Origin: Bog-532 sp963824545 | GTDB taxonomy: Bacteria; Actinomycetota; Actinomycetes; Streptosporangiales; Streptosporangiaceae | DNA: 64,000 nucleotides | NCBI GenBank assembly: GCA_963824545.1 | Contig: CAWGPP010000002.1 | Location: forward strand, 372,001 to 436,000 | Direction: 5' to 3' | Shown: positions 24,739 to 33,364 of the stretch, piece after piece | Numbering within the stretch: the first letter of the stretch is position 1 | How the letters are laid out: every line of letters begins with the position of its first letter | Made by a program: the position numbers and the translations under genes | Notes under the pieces: model-generated | The model's database searches: none | What the model saw: the letters and a program-made list of their open reading frames with translations, nothing else | What the model was told of the DNA's origin: nothing

Positions 24739-25674
24739 TCACGAAGGACTGTCCGGTGACTTGGACGTGGCGTTGTCGAGCAGTTCCGCGAGGATATGGC
24801 TCACATCGTCCGCCGATGGGCCGATCAGCTTCACGTCGGGCAGCGCCGAGATCTGGGCCCGGCTGTACTCGGTGATCCCCGAGATGGCCGTGCGCACCAC
24901 GTCCAGCAGCGGCACCGGCTCGGCGCCGCGGTCCTCGCCGCCCTGCCCGGCCAGCACGAGCAGGTTCTCGCTGTTACGGCGCATCCGGGTGGCGAGGTGA
25001 TCGATCCGGAACAGCAGTTCCAGCTGCGCGGGGTTCTCCTCGTGGCCCTCCAGCTTTTCCACGGCCAGGAGCAGCGACTTCACCAGCGTGAGGTCGTGCG
25101 TCGCCAGGCCGGCCAGCATCCGGTCCCAGGCCGGTTCAAGGGCCGGGTCCTTGGCGGGGGGACGGGCCGGGATCGTCGCGCGGCCGTGGTCGGGCCGGAA
25201 GGCGGACGGGTGTTCCTGGGCGGCGCGGTGGGGATCGAGCCGCTCGTTGGCATCCTCCGACGCCACCGGAGCCAAACCGGGCCGGGCGGCGGACCAGGAG
25301 ATCCCGGGGTGTTCCGCGCCCGCGCGATCCGCGCGATGCAGGGGGCGGTGCCCGGCTCCCGGTGCCCCCGGGTCCCCGGGTGCCCGGGAACCCGGTGCCC
25401 CGGGGTACCTGGGCAGCCCTTCTGAGTGCTGCGGACGCCGGGACGCCCCCGTGAAGCGCGCGGCCGCCGGCCGTCCCGGGATCGCCTCCGGGCCGTCCGG
25501 TGACGGCCTCCGGCGCAGCAGCCGGCTGATCGGCCTCCGGTGGTTCTCCCGGCCCCCGGTTTGGATCTCGTCCGCGGCGTCCGGGCCCGCCGCGGCGGGC
25601 GGGAGATACGTCGCGTTTTTGTCCGTATGCGAAGAGTAGTCGCCGGTGGCCGCAGTGGGCGGCGGGTACGTCAC
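24739..25674 (-). CDS. Sensor histidine kinase-like protein truncated at the N box
   Basis: A long disordered Pro/Arg-rich N-terminus precedes a helical dimerisation region: LVKSLLLAVEKLEGHEENPA, LLFRIDHLATRMRRNSENLL (H-box-like R-I-D-H-L-x-T-R) and VVRTAISGITEYSRAQI. It then reads HILAELLDNATSKSPDSPS and stops at 24739. In actinomycete nitrate-sensor-like kinases 'L-A-E-L-L-D-N-A-T' is the N box that opens the ATPase domain, so the remaining G boxes are missing. It should not hydrolyse ATP. Start GTG 25674 has GGAGA 8 bases upstream. It may be a deletion relic or a dimerisation-only regulator. Confidence 0.65.
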   Translation of the reverse strand: MTYPPPTAATGDYSSHTDKNATYLPPAAAGPDAADEIQTGGRENHRRPISRLLRRRPSPDGPEAIPGRPAAARFTGASRRPQHSEGLPRYPGAPGSRAPGDPGAPGAGHRPLHRADRAGAEHPGISWSAARPGLAPVASEDANERLDPHRAAQEHPSAFRPDHGRATIPARPPAKDPALEPAWDRMLAGLATHDLTLVKSLLLAVEKLEGHEENPAQLELLFRIDHLATRMRRNSENLLVLAGQGGEDRGAEPVPLLDVVRTAISGITEYSRAQISALPDVKLIGPSADDVSHILAELLDNATSKSPDSPS

Positions 25675-26076
25675 GATGGAATCTCCTTCAGGGGTGACCC
25701 GGGGGACAGCACGCCAGGGCGTCAGAAGCGGCGCCTGCCCCGGGGGAGATAAGGCGCCTGACCCGGCGATCGGCTGCGCTAACCGGCGGGCGTTCCGTGC
25801 CGTCACGAAGCCGGCCGGGCCGGGTGAGGAGTTGACGGCGATCAAGCGAACAAAACCCCTAACCCAGCGGTTATTCACCGAAGGTGATCGTAGCAGGATC
25901 GAGAGTCACAATCGGCCGAAGCAGCTGAATCCGGTGGGATGGCCGGGATCTGCCGCGGAGACCCGCCCATCACGGTCGCGGCCACGGCGTGAGCCCGACG
26001 CCGGCTCCTGGCCACTCCGGGCGGCGTGATTGACTGAGGCGCGCGAGGCGGCCGATGGGATGTTTGGAGGTTGCTC
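25675..26076. other. Intergenic region between divergent genes
   Basis: About 400 bases separate the truncated kinase (minus) and the epimerase-like gene (plus). Both starts have good ribosome-binding sites here. No clear -35/-10 pair, repeat or RNA was recognised. Confidence 0.35.
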
Positions 26077-27066
26077 ATGGCTGACCTGCGGGTCCTGTTC
26101 ATCGGCGGCAGCGGCGTGATCAGCTCGGAGGCGTCACGGCTGGCCGTGCGGAGCGGCATCGAACTGTCGGTGCTGAACCGCGGCGCCACGCACCTGCGCC
26201 CGCTTCCACCCGAAGCCCACGTGCTGTACGGGGACATCCGCGACACGGCGTCGGTACGCGAGGCGCTGGCGGGCCGCGAGTTCGACGCGGTGGTGGACTG
26301 GGTGGCCTTCACGCCGGAACACGTCCAGGCCGACATCGATCTTTTCCGCGGCCGGACCGGCCAGTACGTGTTCATCAGCTCCGCGTCGGCGTACCAGACG
26401 CCGCCGTCGCGGCAGCCGGTCACCGAGTCCACGCCGCTGCGCAACCCGTTCTGGCAGTACTCCCGCGACAAGATCGCCTGTGAGGACCTGCTAGCCGAGG
26501 CCTACCGGGAGAACGGCTTTCCCGCGACGATCGTGCGGCCGTCGCATACCTACGACAAGACGAACATCCCCTTCGACGGCAAGTGGACGGCCCTGGCCCG
26601 GATGCGGGCCGGCCGGGAAATCGTGGTCCACGGCGACGGGACGTCGCTCTGGACGCTGACGCACTCGGCCGACTTCGCGCGGGGCTTCGTCCCGTTGCTC
26701 GGCCATCCGCGGACCGTCGGCGAGGCCTTCCAAATCACCTCGGACGACGTCCTGACCTGGAACCAGATCGCCCAGACGCTGGCGGCCGCGGCGGGGGTCA
26801 CCGCGCGCATCGTGCACGTACCTTCCGACGCGATCGCGGCCGCCGACGCCGCGTGGGGCGCCGGGCTGCTCGGCGACAAGGCGCACTCGATGGTGTTCGA
26901 CAATTCGAAGCTGCGCAGCGTCGTGCCGGGCTACCGGGCGACGATCCCGTTCGAGCAGGGCGCGCGTGAGATCATCACCTGGTTCGATGAGGATCCGGCC
27001 CGGCAGCGGACCGACGCGCGGCTGGACGCCGTGATGGACAAGCTCGTCGCCACGTACCGGCTCTGA
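26077..27066 (+). CDS. NAD-dependent epimerase/reductase (extended SDR)
   Basis: The 329-residue protein opens with LRVLFIGGSGVISSEASRLA, an N-terminal dinucleotide-binding site of the G-G-x-G-x-I type. VFISSASAYQT, with EYSRDK replaced by QYSRDKIACEDLL, supplies the Y-x3-K catalytic pair. VRPSHTYD and IVVHGDGTSLWTLTHSADFA are the extended-SDR substrate-region motifs (G-D-G in the 'H-x-D-D' segment). The substrate is probably a nucleotide sugar or similar, unknown. ATG 26077 follows GGAGG 8 bases upstream. Confidence 0.8.
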   Translation: MADLRVLFIGGSGVISSEASRLAVRSGIELSVLNRGATHLRPLPPEAHVLYGDIRDTASVREALAGREFDAVVDWVAFTPEHVQADIDLFRGRTGQYVFISSASAYQTPPSRQPVTESTPLRNPFWQYSRDKIACEDLLAEAYRENGFPATIVRPSHTYDKTNIPFDGKWTALARMRAGREIVVHGDGTSLWTLTHSADFARGFVPLLGHPRTVGEAFQITSDDVLTWNQIAQTLAAAAGVTARIVHVPSDAIAAADAAWGAGLLGDKAHSMVFDNSKLRSVVPGYRATIPFEQGAREIITWFDEDPARQRTDARLDAVMDKLVATYRL

Positions 27067-27356
27067 TCCCGGCCGGCCCCTGACCCGGCCGGCCCCTGAC
27101 CCGGCCGCCCTGACGCCGGCCCCCCTGATCCGCTGGGCGTACCAGCTTCCCGATCGGCACCTGAATCCCCATGAATGGACCGGAGTCCCGACAAAGCAGG
27201 CTTTTATCACATGTGGCGCGCTCTTTCCCGTTAGGGTTGGCATGCCTCATTCGCACGGAGCCCGGTCGGCACGCCCTGACCGCCCGCTCCGCAGGCACGT
27301 AGGCGGGCGCGGCGCGGGCGGCCGTGCCAGGCGGGACGGAGGCCGAGGTTCAAGGA

Positions 27357-28700
27357 ATGGGCCGGAACGGTTCGCGCCTGTGGCGCGCTTCCGGCGTCCG
27401 GCGCCGCGCCGGGGCACGGACCCTGATGAGCGACGCCGGTCTCCGGCTTGGCGCGACCCTCGACCTGACCGACATCTCCCGGCGGATCATCGACATATCG
27501 ATTCCGCGCTTCGCGGGCGCCGCCGCCGTCTTCGTGCTGGAGAAATACGCGGCGGGGGAGCGGGTCGGCCGGGCCTGCCCGGGGCAGATCGTGGCGCGCC
27601 GGCTCATGACCGGGTTTTCCCGCGGCGCGGGCGCCGCGGAGGATCCCGCGTACCCATCCGGGGAGATCATGGCGTTCCGTGACGGGACGCCGTGCGCGCG
27701 GAGCGTGGTCACGGGGCGCCCGGTGCGCTTTACCGACCTGGACGGCGCCGTGCCAAGGCCCGTCGTGCGGGCCGGTGCCACGAAGGTGCTGAGCTCCGCC
27801 GGCTACTCGTGGTTCCTGTGCGCGCCGCTGGCGACGCGTGGCCTCGTGCATGGCTTCCTGGTTTTCGGGCGGACGACGGCCGCCGGGCGATTCACCGACC
27901 GCGACGTGGACATGGCCAGGGAACTGTCCGCCGTCGCCGCGGTGAGCATCGACAACGCCTTGCTCTACAGCAGGGAACAGCAGATCGCCGAGGCCCTGCA
28001 GCGCGGCCTGCTGCCTGGTGATCTCGCCACGCCGGACGGTATCGAGGTAACGCACCGGTACCAGCCGCCGGGCGGGCAGATCGTCGGGGGCGACTGGTGC
28101 GACATCATCCCGTTGCCCAACGGCCGGAGCGCGCTGATCGTCGGTGACGCCATGGGGCACGGGGCAGAGGCCGCTACGGTGATGGCGCAACTGCGGGCCG
28201 CGGCCAATGCCCTGGCCAGCCTGGATCTGGAGCCCTCGGCCGTGCTGCAGCGGCTTGATGAGATGGCTGCGCGCCTGAGCACGGTGACGTTTGCCACCTG
28301 TGTCTACGCCGTGCTCGACCCCGTGGCCGGGGCATGCGTGATCACCGTCGCGGGCCACCTGCCGCCCGTGCTGGCCACGCCGGACGGCAAGACAGAAGTG
28401 ATCGACATCCCGGCCGGCCTGCCGCTCGGGCTGGGGGCCGGTACGTTCGGCGTCGTGGAGGTGCCGCTGGCGCCGGGCGCCGTTCTCGCCCTCTACACGG
28501 ACGGCCTGGTCGAGAGCCGGGTCAGGCCGTTCGACGAAGGCGTCCAGGCGCTGTGTGAGGCCCTGGCTGGCTGCCAGGGGCCCCTTCCCGGCATCTGCGA
28601 CGAGGTCGTCGGCAAGCTCTGGGAGCGCGGCGAGGACGACACCACGCTGGTCCTCGCGCGCGTCCCGAGCGTTCCGGCGCCACGCATCACGCCGGCGTGA
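27357..28700 (+). CDS. GAF domain-SpoIIE (PP2C-type) serine phosphatase
   Basis: An N-terminal GAF domain (about residues 30-210; TLDLTDISRRIIDISIPRFA to VDMARELSAVAAVSIDNALL) is followed by a SpoIIE phosphatase domain: IAEALQRGLLPGDLA, IVGGDWCDIIPLPNGRSALI (metal Asp), VGDAMGHGAEAATVMAQLR (metal Asp), LALYTDGLVESR and ERGEDDTTLVLAR (metal DD). This is the RsbU-like architecture that controls anti-sigma-factor antagonists in actinomycetes. The signal bound by GAF is unknown. Possible starts are GTG 27324, ATG 27357 and ATG 27426; none has a strong ribosome-binding site. Confidence 0.85.
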   Translation: MGRNGSRLWRASGVRRRAGARTLMSDAGLRLGATLDLTDISRRIIDISIPRFAGAAAVFVLEKYAAGERVGRACPGQIVARRLMTGFSRGAGAAEDPAYPSGEIMAFRDGTPCARSVVTGRPVRFTDLDGAVPRPVVRAGATKVLSSAGYSWFLCAPLATRGLVHGFLVFGRTTAAGRFTDRDVDMARELSAVAAVSIDNALLYSREQQIAEALQRGLLPGDLATPDGIEVTHRYQPPGGQIVGGDWCDIIPLPNGRSALIVGDAMGHGAEAATVMAQLRAAANALASLDLEPSAVLQRLDEMAARLSTVTFATCVYAVLDPVAGACVITVAGHLPPVLATPDGKTEVIDIPAGLPLGLGAGTFGVVEVPLAPGAVLALYTDGLVESRVRPFDEGVQALCEALAGCQGPLPGICDEVVGKLWERGEDDTTLVLARVPSVPAPRITPA

Positions 28701-28703
28701 GCC

Positions 28704-28979
28704 TTACGGGGCGTACTCCCCGGACGGGAAGTCGCACTCGAGCGTTACGTAATCCTCCGCGCCCTCGCCCAGATCCCCGTTGAGCGGGCCACCGGGCCCG
28801 GCCCCGTCGGCGAACCGCCGTACCTCTGTGCTGGTGACAACCTGGAGCGGTGCCTCCAGTTCGCCGCCTGGTTCCTCGAGCGGTGCCACCCGGACGGGCA
28901 TGTCATCGGGAAAGTCGGTGAGAGCCTTGCGGAGCTGCCCGACGGTCCAGGCGCTGACTTCGTGCTTGAGCAGTTTCAT
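28704..28979 (-). CDS. DUF6225 family protein
   Basis: The 91-residue acidic protein starts MKLLKHEVSAWTVGQLRKAL and continues TDFPDDMPVRVAPLEEPGG, ending in DYVTLECDFPSGEY. This is the pattern of a small actinomycete family annotated DUF6225, function unknown. It is convergent with the SpoIIE gene and almost abuts it (3 bp). It is likely cytosolic. A similar 'L-x-x-D-x-P-V' start occurs in proteins that bind other small proteins, but no role can be assigned. Confidence 0.7.
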   Translation of the reverse strand: MKLLKHEVSAWTVGQLRKALTDFPDDMPVRVAPLEEPGGELEAPLQVVTSTEVRRFADGAGPGGPLNGDLGEGAEDYVTLECDFPSGEYAP

Positions 28980-29186
28980 CGTCAGCCCTCGCCCTCGTCG
29001 TCCCGTTCGTCCCGGTCGGCCGCTGGCGTACCCCGCTCACGCAGCGCGCAGCATCTGCTGCTATCTGTCATAGTTGCGTCCCCTTCAACTGTCCTAGAGG
29101 CAGTTTGCCGTCAACCGCCGACAATCTCAGCGGGTTGGCCACCTCCGGGTGGCGGGGCGCTTGTTTTGTGCGCGGGTGTCCGCGGT

Positions 29187-29756
29187 TCAGGCCCCGGCCC
29201 CGGCCCCGGCCCCGGCCCCGGTCCCGGCCCCGGTCCCGGCCCCGGTGCTGGCCGCGGCCCCGGCCGGCGGCCCGATTGTCGCGGCTTCGGGGCCGAACCG
29301 CGTGACGTAACCGGGATGGATCTGCGTCCAGCGGCCGGCGGGCGGGGGCTCGGTCCCGGCCAGCCGGGCGGCGAGCGCCTCCAGGCAGACGTGCCAGCCC
29401 GCCGCGTCGCGGGCGGCCTTGCCCTGCGTATCGATCGTGTCGGTGAACGTCAGCGTGCAGCCGCTGCCGTCCGCCCGGAGCTCCCAGCGCAGCACGTCCG
29501 GGCCCCAGCGGTAGGCGAACACCCGCGGCGGGTCGTAGACGAGAACCTCGCCGTCGAACGGCGGCGCCTCGGCCCCCCGGAACGTGAACCGTATGGTCCC
29601 TCCCGGCCGCAGATCGGCCTCGACGTCCTGCGGGAACCAGTGACGGAGCTCGGCCGGATCCGTCAGCGCCGCCCAGACCTTCTCCGGTGGATGGGCGAGC
29701 CGCCGCTCGAAACGCAGGACGAAGCGCCCTTCCCTGGCGTGCAGTGTGCCGTTCAT
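29187..29756 (-). CDS. SRPBCC/AHSA1-like protein with Gly-Ala-Thr repeat tail
   Basis: Residues 10-140 form an AHSA1-type START fold: FVLRFERRLAHPPEKVWAAL, LRHWFPQDVEADLRPGGTIR and WHVCLEALAARLAG. After VTRFGPEAATIGPP comes a low-complexity tail of GAGTG/GAG units encoded by repeats of the hexamer CCCCGG. ATG 29756 overlaps the stop of the upstream ArsR gene (ATGA), so the two are translationally coupled. ArsR-SRPBCC pairs are common in actinomycetes; the SRPBCC partner is thought to bind a small hydrophobic ligand. The ligand is unknown. Confidence 0.8.
   Translation of the reverse strand: MNGTLHAREGRFVLRFERRLAHPPEKVWAALTDPAELRHWFPQDVEADLRPGGTIRFTFRGAEAPPFDGEVLVYDPPRVFAYRWGPDVLRWELRADGSGCTLTFTDTIDTQGKAARDAAGWHVCLEALAARLAGTEPPPAGRWTQIHPGYVTRFGPEAATIGPPAGAAASTGAGTGAGTGAGAGAGAGA
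29193..29262. repeat. C/G hexamer repeat at the 3' end of the SRPBCC gene
   Basis: Runs of GGCCCC and GGTCCC hexamers encode the Gly-Ala/Thr tail. The copy number is probably slippage-prone. Confidence 0.8.
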
Positions 29757-30154
29757 GAACTGATCTCCTCCGGTGGTTCCCCGGGCGTGGTCCCGGCCGG
29801 CGGCTTCCCGGGCGTGGGCCCGGCGGGACGCTCCCCGGGCCGGCCGGGCGGCCCGGCGTCCAGGTAGTGCTCGAGCGCGTCGAGGTGACGGGCCCAGAAC
29901 TCCCGGTATGGCCGCAGCCAGGCGTCGATCTCCGCCAGCGGCGCGGGCCGCAGTTCGTACCAGCGCCGCTGGGCATCCTGCCGGACCCGCACCAGGCCCG
30001 CTTCGCGCAGCACGCGCAGGTGCTTGGATGTCCCCGGCTGGCTGAGGCCTAGCAGCCCCGCCAGCTCGCCGACCGGCCGCGGCCCGTCCAGCAGCAGGTC
30101 CAGCACACGCCGGCGCACCGGCTCGGCCAGTACCGCGAACGTCTCCGGTGCCAT
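29753..30154 (-). CDS. ArsR-family transcriptional regulator
   Basis: The 133-residue protein starts MAPETFAVLAEPVRRRVLDL and has the ArsR winged helix: GPRPVGELAGLLGLSQPGTS, then KHLRVLREAGLVRVRQDAQR and RWYELRPAPLAEIDAWL. No metal-binding Cys pair is seen, consistent with the sub-family paired with SRPBCC proteins. The C-terminal tail is Pro/Gly-rich. ATG 30154 has no ribosome-binding site, and a promoter lies so close that the transcript is probably leaderless. It is coupled to the SRPBCC gene. Confidence 0.85.
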   Translation of the reverse strand: MAPETFAVLAEPVRRRVLDLLLDGPRPVGELAGLLGLSQPGTSKHLRVLREAGLVRVRQDAQRRWYELRPAPLAEIDAWLRPYREFWARHLDALEHYLDAGPPGRPGERPAGPTPGKPPAGTTPGEPPEEISS

Positions 30155-30159
30155 GGATT

Positions 30160-30189
30160 TATATAACCAGAGCGGAATATTACTGTCAA
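30160..30189 (-). promoter_or_regulatory. Promoter of the ArsR-SRPBCC operon
   Basis: Read on the minus strand, TTGACA (30189-30184) is followed after 18 bases by TATATA (30165-30160). The start codon at 30154 lies 6 bases beyond the -10 box, so transcription should start at or next to the ATG. It sits in an A+T-rich island unusual for this DNA. Confidence 0.65.
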
Positions 30190-30331
30190 GGCATATACGA
30201 AATCCGTGCCTAGAAATCGTTTGCATAAATGGATCACTAAATATCGGACGGGATAAACGCGGATATGCGCCACAGTTCCTGCCATGGGCCGGATCTGGGC
30301 ATGGGCTGCCCGCTGATGCGAGACTGGGCGG

Positions 30332-30877
30332 ATGACGCATGAGCACAAAACCCTCCCGGACGGATTGACGGACGACCCGGCGTGCGCGCTCGCGCATGGT
30401 GCGCCGGCCCCCGCGGCCGCGACCCGTACCCTGGTTGCCGTTTTCGCTTCGCCGGTCGCCGGATTCCTGCTGCCCTACGCCGCGGATTGCGGCTTCCGGG
30501 TTGTGCTGCTGGAGCCCGACGCCGGGCGCGCGGCCACGGCCCAGATCCCGGTGGCGGAGGTGGCCACGTCGCCCGACGATCTGGACCCCTTCGCCGATGT
30601 CGTGGTCACCGACCATCACCGGCCCGAACTGGGGATGCTGCTGCGCGATCTGCTGGCCGGCAAGGCCCGGTGGATCGGCGTGATGGGCAATCCCCGGCAT
30701 CCAGCGCCGTACATCCCGGCGCTGCAGGAGCTCGGGGTGTCCGCGGAAGACATCGGCCGGGTGCACCGTCCGGTGGGCCTGAACATCGGATCGCGGCTCC
30801 CGGCCGAGATCGCCGTCGCCACGCTGGCGGGCCTGATCGCCGACCGCAACGGCCGGCCGGGCGGTTTCACCTTCTGA
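30332..30877 (+). CDS. XdhC-like Rossmann domain protein
   Basis: The 181-residue protein matches the C-terminal Rossmann domain of XdhC/CoxI. It shows TLVAVFASPVAGFLLPYAAD, then GFRVVLLEPDAG, DDLDPFADVVVTDHHRPELG, WIGVMGNPRHPAPYIPALQE and RVHRPVGLNIGSRLPAEIAV with LADRNGRPGGF-like ending. XdhC proteins bind and sulfurate molybdenum cofactor and insert it into xanthine dehydrogenase-type enzymes. The N-terminal XdhC domain is absent, and no molybdenum hydroxylase is nearby, so its role here is uncertain. The start lies in the A+T-rich region shared with the ArsR promoter. Confidence 0.75.
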   Translation: MTHEHKTLPDGLTDDPACALAHGAPAPAAATRTLVAVFASPVAGFLLPYAADCGFRVVLLEPDAGRAATAQIPVAEVATSPDDLDPFADVVVTDHHRPELGMLLRDLLAGKARWIGVMGNPRHPAPYIPALQELGVSAEDIGRVHRPVGLNIGSRLPAEIAVATLAGLIADRNGRPGGFTF

Positions 30878-31341
30878 GGGCGCGCGCTGCGGGCTCCCGC
30901 CCCGGGATCGCGGCGGCTGGGCCGCCCGCGTCCGCTCCCGGGCCGCGTCCCGCCGGCAGGGTCCAGGAACCCGGGCCGGGCCCCGGGGAGCAGGGGAAAT
31001 GGGCGCCGAACCGCGAACGACTGCTTTGGCCGATCCGCCACCTGTGACGGCCCCTGTGCGCCACAAGTGGAGATCTTGGTGCTCATGCGCCGTCTAGGGC
31101 ACCGCGATACGGTGCGTGTCAAATTGGCGTAAAGCGTTGTCCACATTAACTGGGGCCTTCTGAGCTGGTCAACGGGTTTAGTCGCGTTGTGGGCAAAATA
31201 TCCCATTTACCCATTGTTATCACCGGCTAACTATTCGGCATTGTCACCAAGAGAAATTGCGGAATAGCTTTCTGTAGTTACCGGGGTTCGTTACCAGGGT
31301 TCGTTACCAAGGCTCGTTACCAAGGCTCGTTACCAAGGCGA
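30878..31341. other. Intergenic region with A+T-rich part and 13-bp repeats
   Basis: The second half (about 31,080-31,275) is markedly richer in A and T than the surrounding genes and lacks a supported gene. It ends in a tandem 13-bp repeat (31275-31339) that touches the stop codon of the minus-strand SRPBCC gene. Confidence 0.5.
31275..31339. repeat. Five tandem 13-bp units
   Basis: Units at 31288, 31301, 31314 and 31327 read TCGTTACC(A)(A/G)GG(C/T). A degenerate fifth begins at 31275 (TAGTTACCGGGGT). Spacing is exactly 13 bp. The last ends directly before the stop of the convergent SRPBCC gene. Confidence 0.85.
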
Positions 31342-31764
31342 TCACGGGGATTCGGCTCGTTCTTTGAGAGCGCGGTTCAGCGCCTGGAAACTCGTCTCGG
31401 CGCGGGCCAGGGCCCTGCCGGAGAACGGGACGAGAACTCCGCGGAAGGTCTCGCTCTGCACCACCAGCGTGCCGCCGTTCGCGGCGCTGAGCGCGAAGCG
31501 GTGCTCCCCGCTGAGGATGCCGGGCAGCCGGGCCGCCCAGCACAGCTCGGTCCCCGCCGTCGCCGCGGTGATCGTGGGTTTGATCGTCATGGGCCGACCG
31601 CCGGCCGGGACGCTGCGCAGCACGATCCTGCGCCCGACGGCGATCTCGCCGGCCGCCTCCGGGAATAGCGGGTTCCAGTCCTGGTAGCGGCTCAGGTCGG
31701 TCAGGATCGCCCACACCCTCATCGGTGTTGCGTCGATCCACGTCGTCGCGGATACCGTCTTCAT
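31342..31764 (-). CDS. SRPBCC family protein (polyketide cyclase/START-like)
   Basis: The 140-residue protein begins MKTVSATTWIDATPMRVWAI, followed by LTDLSRYQDWNPLFPEAAGE, and has the single-domain SRPBCC fold. Later strands are GTELCWAARLPGILSGEHRF and GTLVVQSETFRGVLVPF. It resembles the 'polyketide_cyc2' group that binds hydrophobic ligands; the ligand is unknown. It is intact and cytosolic. Upstream on the same strand, 137 bp away, is a SAM methyltransferase gene. Confidence 0.75.
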   Translation of the reverse strand: MKTVSATTWIDATPMRVWAILTDLSRYQDWNPLFPEAAGEIAVGRRIVLRSVPAGGRPMTIKPTITAATAGTELCWAARLPGILSGEHRFALSAANGGTLVVQSETFRGVLVPFSGRALARAETSFQALNRALKERAESP

Positions 31765-31900
31765 CTGCTGCGCCTCCCCGGCCGTCGGGCCCGGCGCTCA
31801 CCGCGCCCGCCAGGTCCGGGGACTTCCTACCACCCGCCCGGTCCCCGCGCGGCACGAGGGTCGCCGCGAAAGCGGCCGGGCGGCGCGAGCGCGCCTGCGC

Positions 31901-32782
31901 TCACGGCGCGGCCTGTACCAAGCCATCGGCCAGCTGGAACAGGCGCGTGGCCCGCAGGGCGTCGGTGCGGCTCCAGAGCGGGCCGTCCACCATGTCGTGC
32001 GGCCCGACGTGCGTCACCTCGCCGAAGCCGTGCTGATCCAGCAGCGCGGACATCTCGGCGGGGTCAAGGAACGTCCGCCACGGTTCGCCGCGCTCGGCCA
32101 CGGCCGGCGCGACCAGCCGGGCGTATTCACGCCCCCGCGGGTCCTGCAGGTCCGCGGGCATCGCGTATTCGGCGATCAGTTCCGTGCCGGGAGCGCAGCG
32201 GCCGACGACCGCCAGCGTTCCGGCGATGGCCGTGCGGGTCAGGTACATGGTGACGCCGAGCAGGCTGACCAGTGCGGGCCGGGAGAAATCGAGTCCGGCG
32301 CGGGCCAGCTGCCCGGCCAGGGCCGTCCCCTCCAGGTCGGTTTCTGCGTACCGCAGGTCCCCGAGGGCGGCGGTCCCGGTGGCGTCGAGCATCCGGCGTT
32401 TCCACCGTTGCGTCCCCGGGTGATCGGCTTCGATGACCCGGACGTGGCGGGCCAGCAGTGACCGGTAGGCGAAGGAGTCCAGTCCCGCGCCGAGGATCAC
32501 GTACTGCGTGACGCCACGTCGGAGGGCGCCGGCGAGGCGATCCTCGGTGTACCGGCTGCGGGTGGTTGCGGTCGCGCGGGCTCCGGCGAGGACGGGGTGC
32601 GAGCCGTGGCTGCGGTGATAGCTGAGCAATTCTTCCGCGCGGTCGGCCAGGAACGTGGCGGCCAGCGTGTCGGAGAAGATCAGCGGTTCGTGATCGACGA
32701 TCAGGTGGGCGGCGCGGGCCGCCGCCGAGGCCAGTGCGGTGAAGCTCGGTGCGGTCAGGCTCGGTTCCCCGGAGTTCTCCAT
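31901..32782 (-). CDS. PPM1-like SAM-dependent methyltransferase
   Basis: The 293-residue protein carries VTQYVILGAGLDSFAYRSLL (SAM-binding G-A-G-L-D-S motif) and RVIEADHPGTQRWKRRML (acidic D-H-P-x-T). The 'RPALVSLLGVTMYLTRTAIA' segment and TELIAEYAMPADLQ complete it. It belongs to the group annotated as putative SAM-dependent methyltransferase (TIGR00027-like) common in actinomycetes. The substrate is unknown. Just upstream is an A+T-rich stretch with TATAAT at 32817-32812 (minus) as a likely -10 box. Confidence 0.8.
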   Translation of the reverse strand: MENSGEPSLTAPSFTALASAAARAAHLIVDHEPLIFSDTLAATFLADRAEELLSYHRSHGSHPVLAGARATATTRSRYTEDRLAGALRRGVTQYVILGAGLDSFAYRSLLARHVRVIEADHPGTQRWKRRMLDATGTAALGDLRYAETDLEGTALAGQLARAGLDFSRPALVSLLGVTMYLTRTAIAGTLAVVGRCAPGTELIAEYAMPADLQDPRGREYARLVAPAVAERGEPWRTFLDPAEMSALLDQHGFGEVTHVGPHDMVDGPLWSRTDALRATRLFQLADGLVQAAP

Positions 32783-32887
32783 AAAGCCAGACGCTATAAA
32801 TAGGTAAGTAAATTATAGCACAAAATTAAATCTTCCGAAAGGCCATAAAGATTGCAATGAGGTATTGATTATGAGCCAGCAAGCCTA

Positions 32888-33294
32888 TCAGCCATTCAGG
32901 CGACGGCGAAGCAGGTCGGCGGCGGTGTCGAGGGCGTCGGTGAACTCGTCGGTGGCGCCGAGGAACACCGCGTCCGTGTCGGCCGGTGCCGGGCCGGGGC
33001 TCGCCGTGGCGTCTGGGCTGGCGGTCCGGCGGGCAGCGCGCCCAGGGCCGCGTAGACGCCGTACTCCAGGTGACCGGTGGCCAGGCCCAGCACGAGCGGG
33101 GTGATCATCCCGGCGCCGGCCCGCAGCGCGCGCGGCACGTCGGCATCCGACCAGCGGAACGTGCCGAAATTCAGCCAGCCGCCCTGGCTCAGCTCGGCCG
33201 CGAGCATCCTGCGGCTGGACCGGAACCAGGCCGCGATCGGTGTCAGCGCCTTCGCAGTCACGGACAGGCAGCTCCCCTGGTCGCGCGCTCGCAT
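32888..33294 (-). pseudogene. FUSC-family transporter relic with internal deletion
   Basis: The 5' part reads FRWSDADVPRALRAGAGMIT, then PLVLGLATGHLEYGVYAALG, the first FUSC/aromatic-acid-exporter-like membrane segments. At about 33030 coding jumps frame to a polar tail, PADTDAVFLGATDEFTDALD followed by TAADLLRRRLNG, ending at TGA 32888. Full-length FUSC proteins have several hundred more residues with further membrane helices and a cytosolic domain between such ends, so a large in-gene deletion is inferred. It is non-functional. Confidence 0.6.
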
Positions 33295-33364
33295 GCGGGC
33301 ATCGGGACGACAGTAACGCGCGGGATCCCCGGCCGGACGTCAGCGGTCACGCCAGCGGCCGGCC

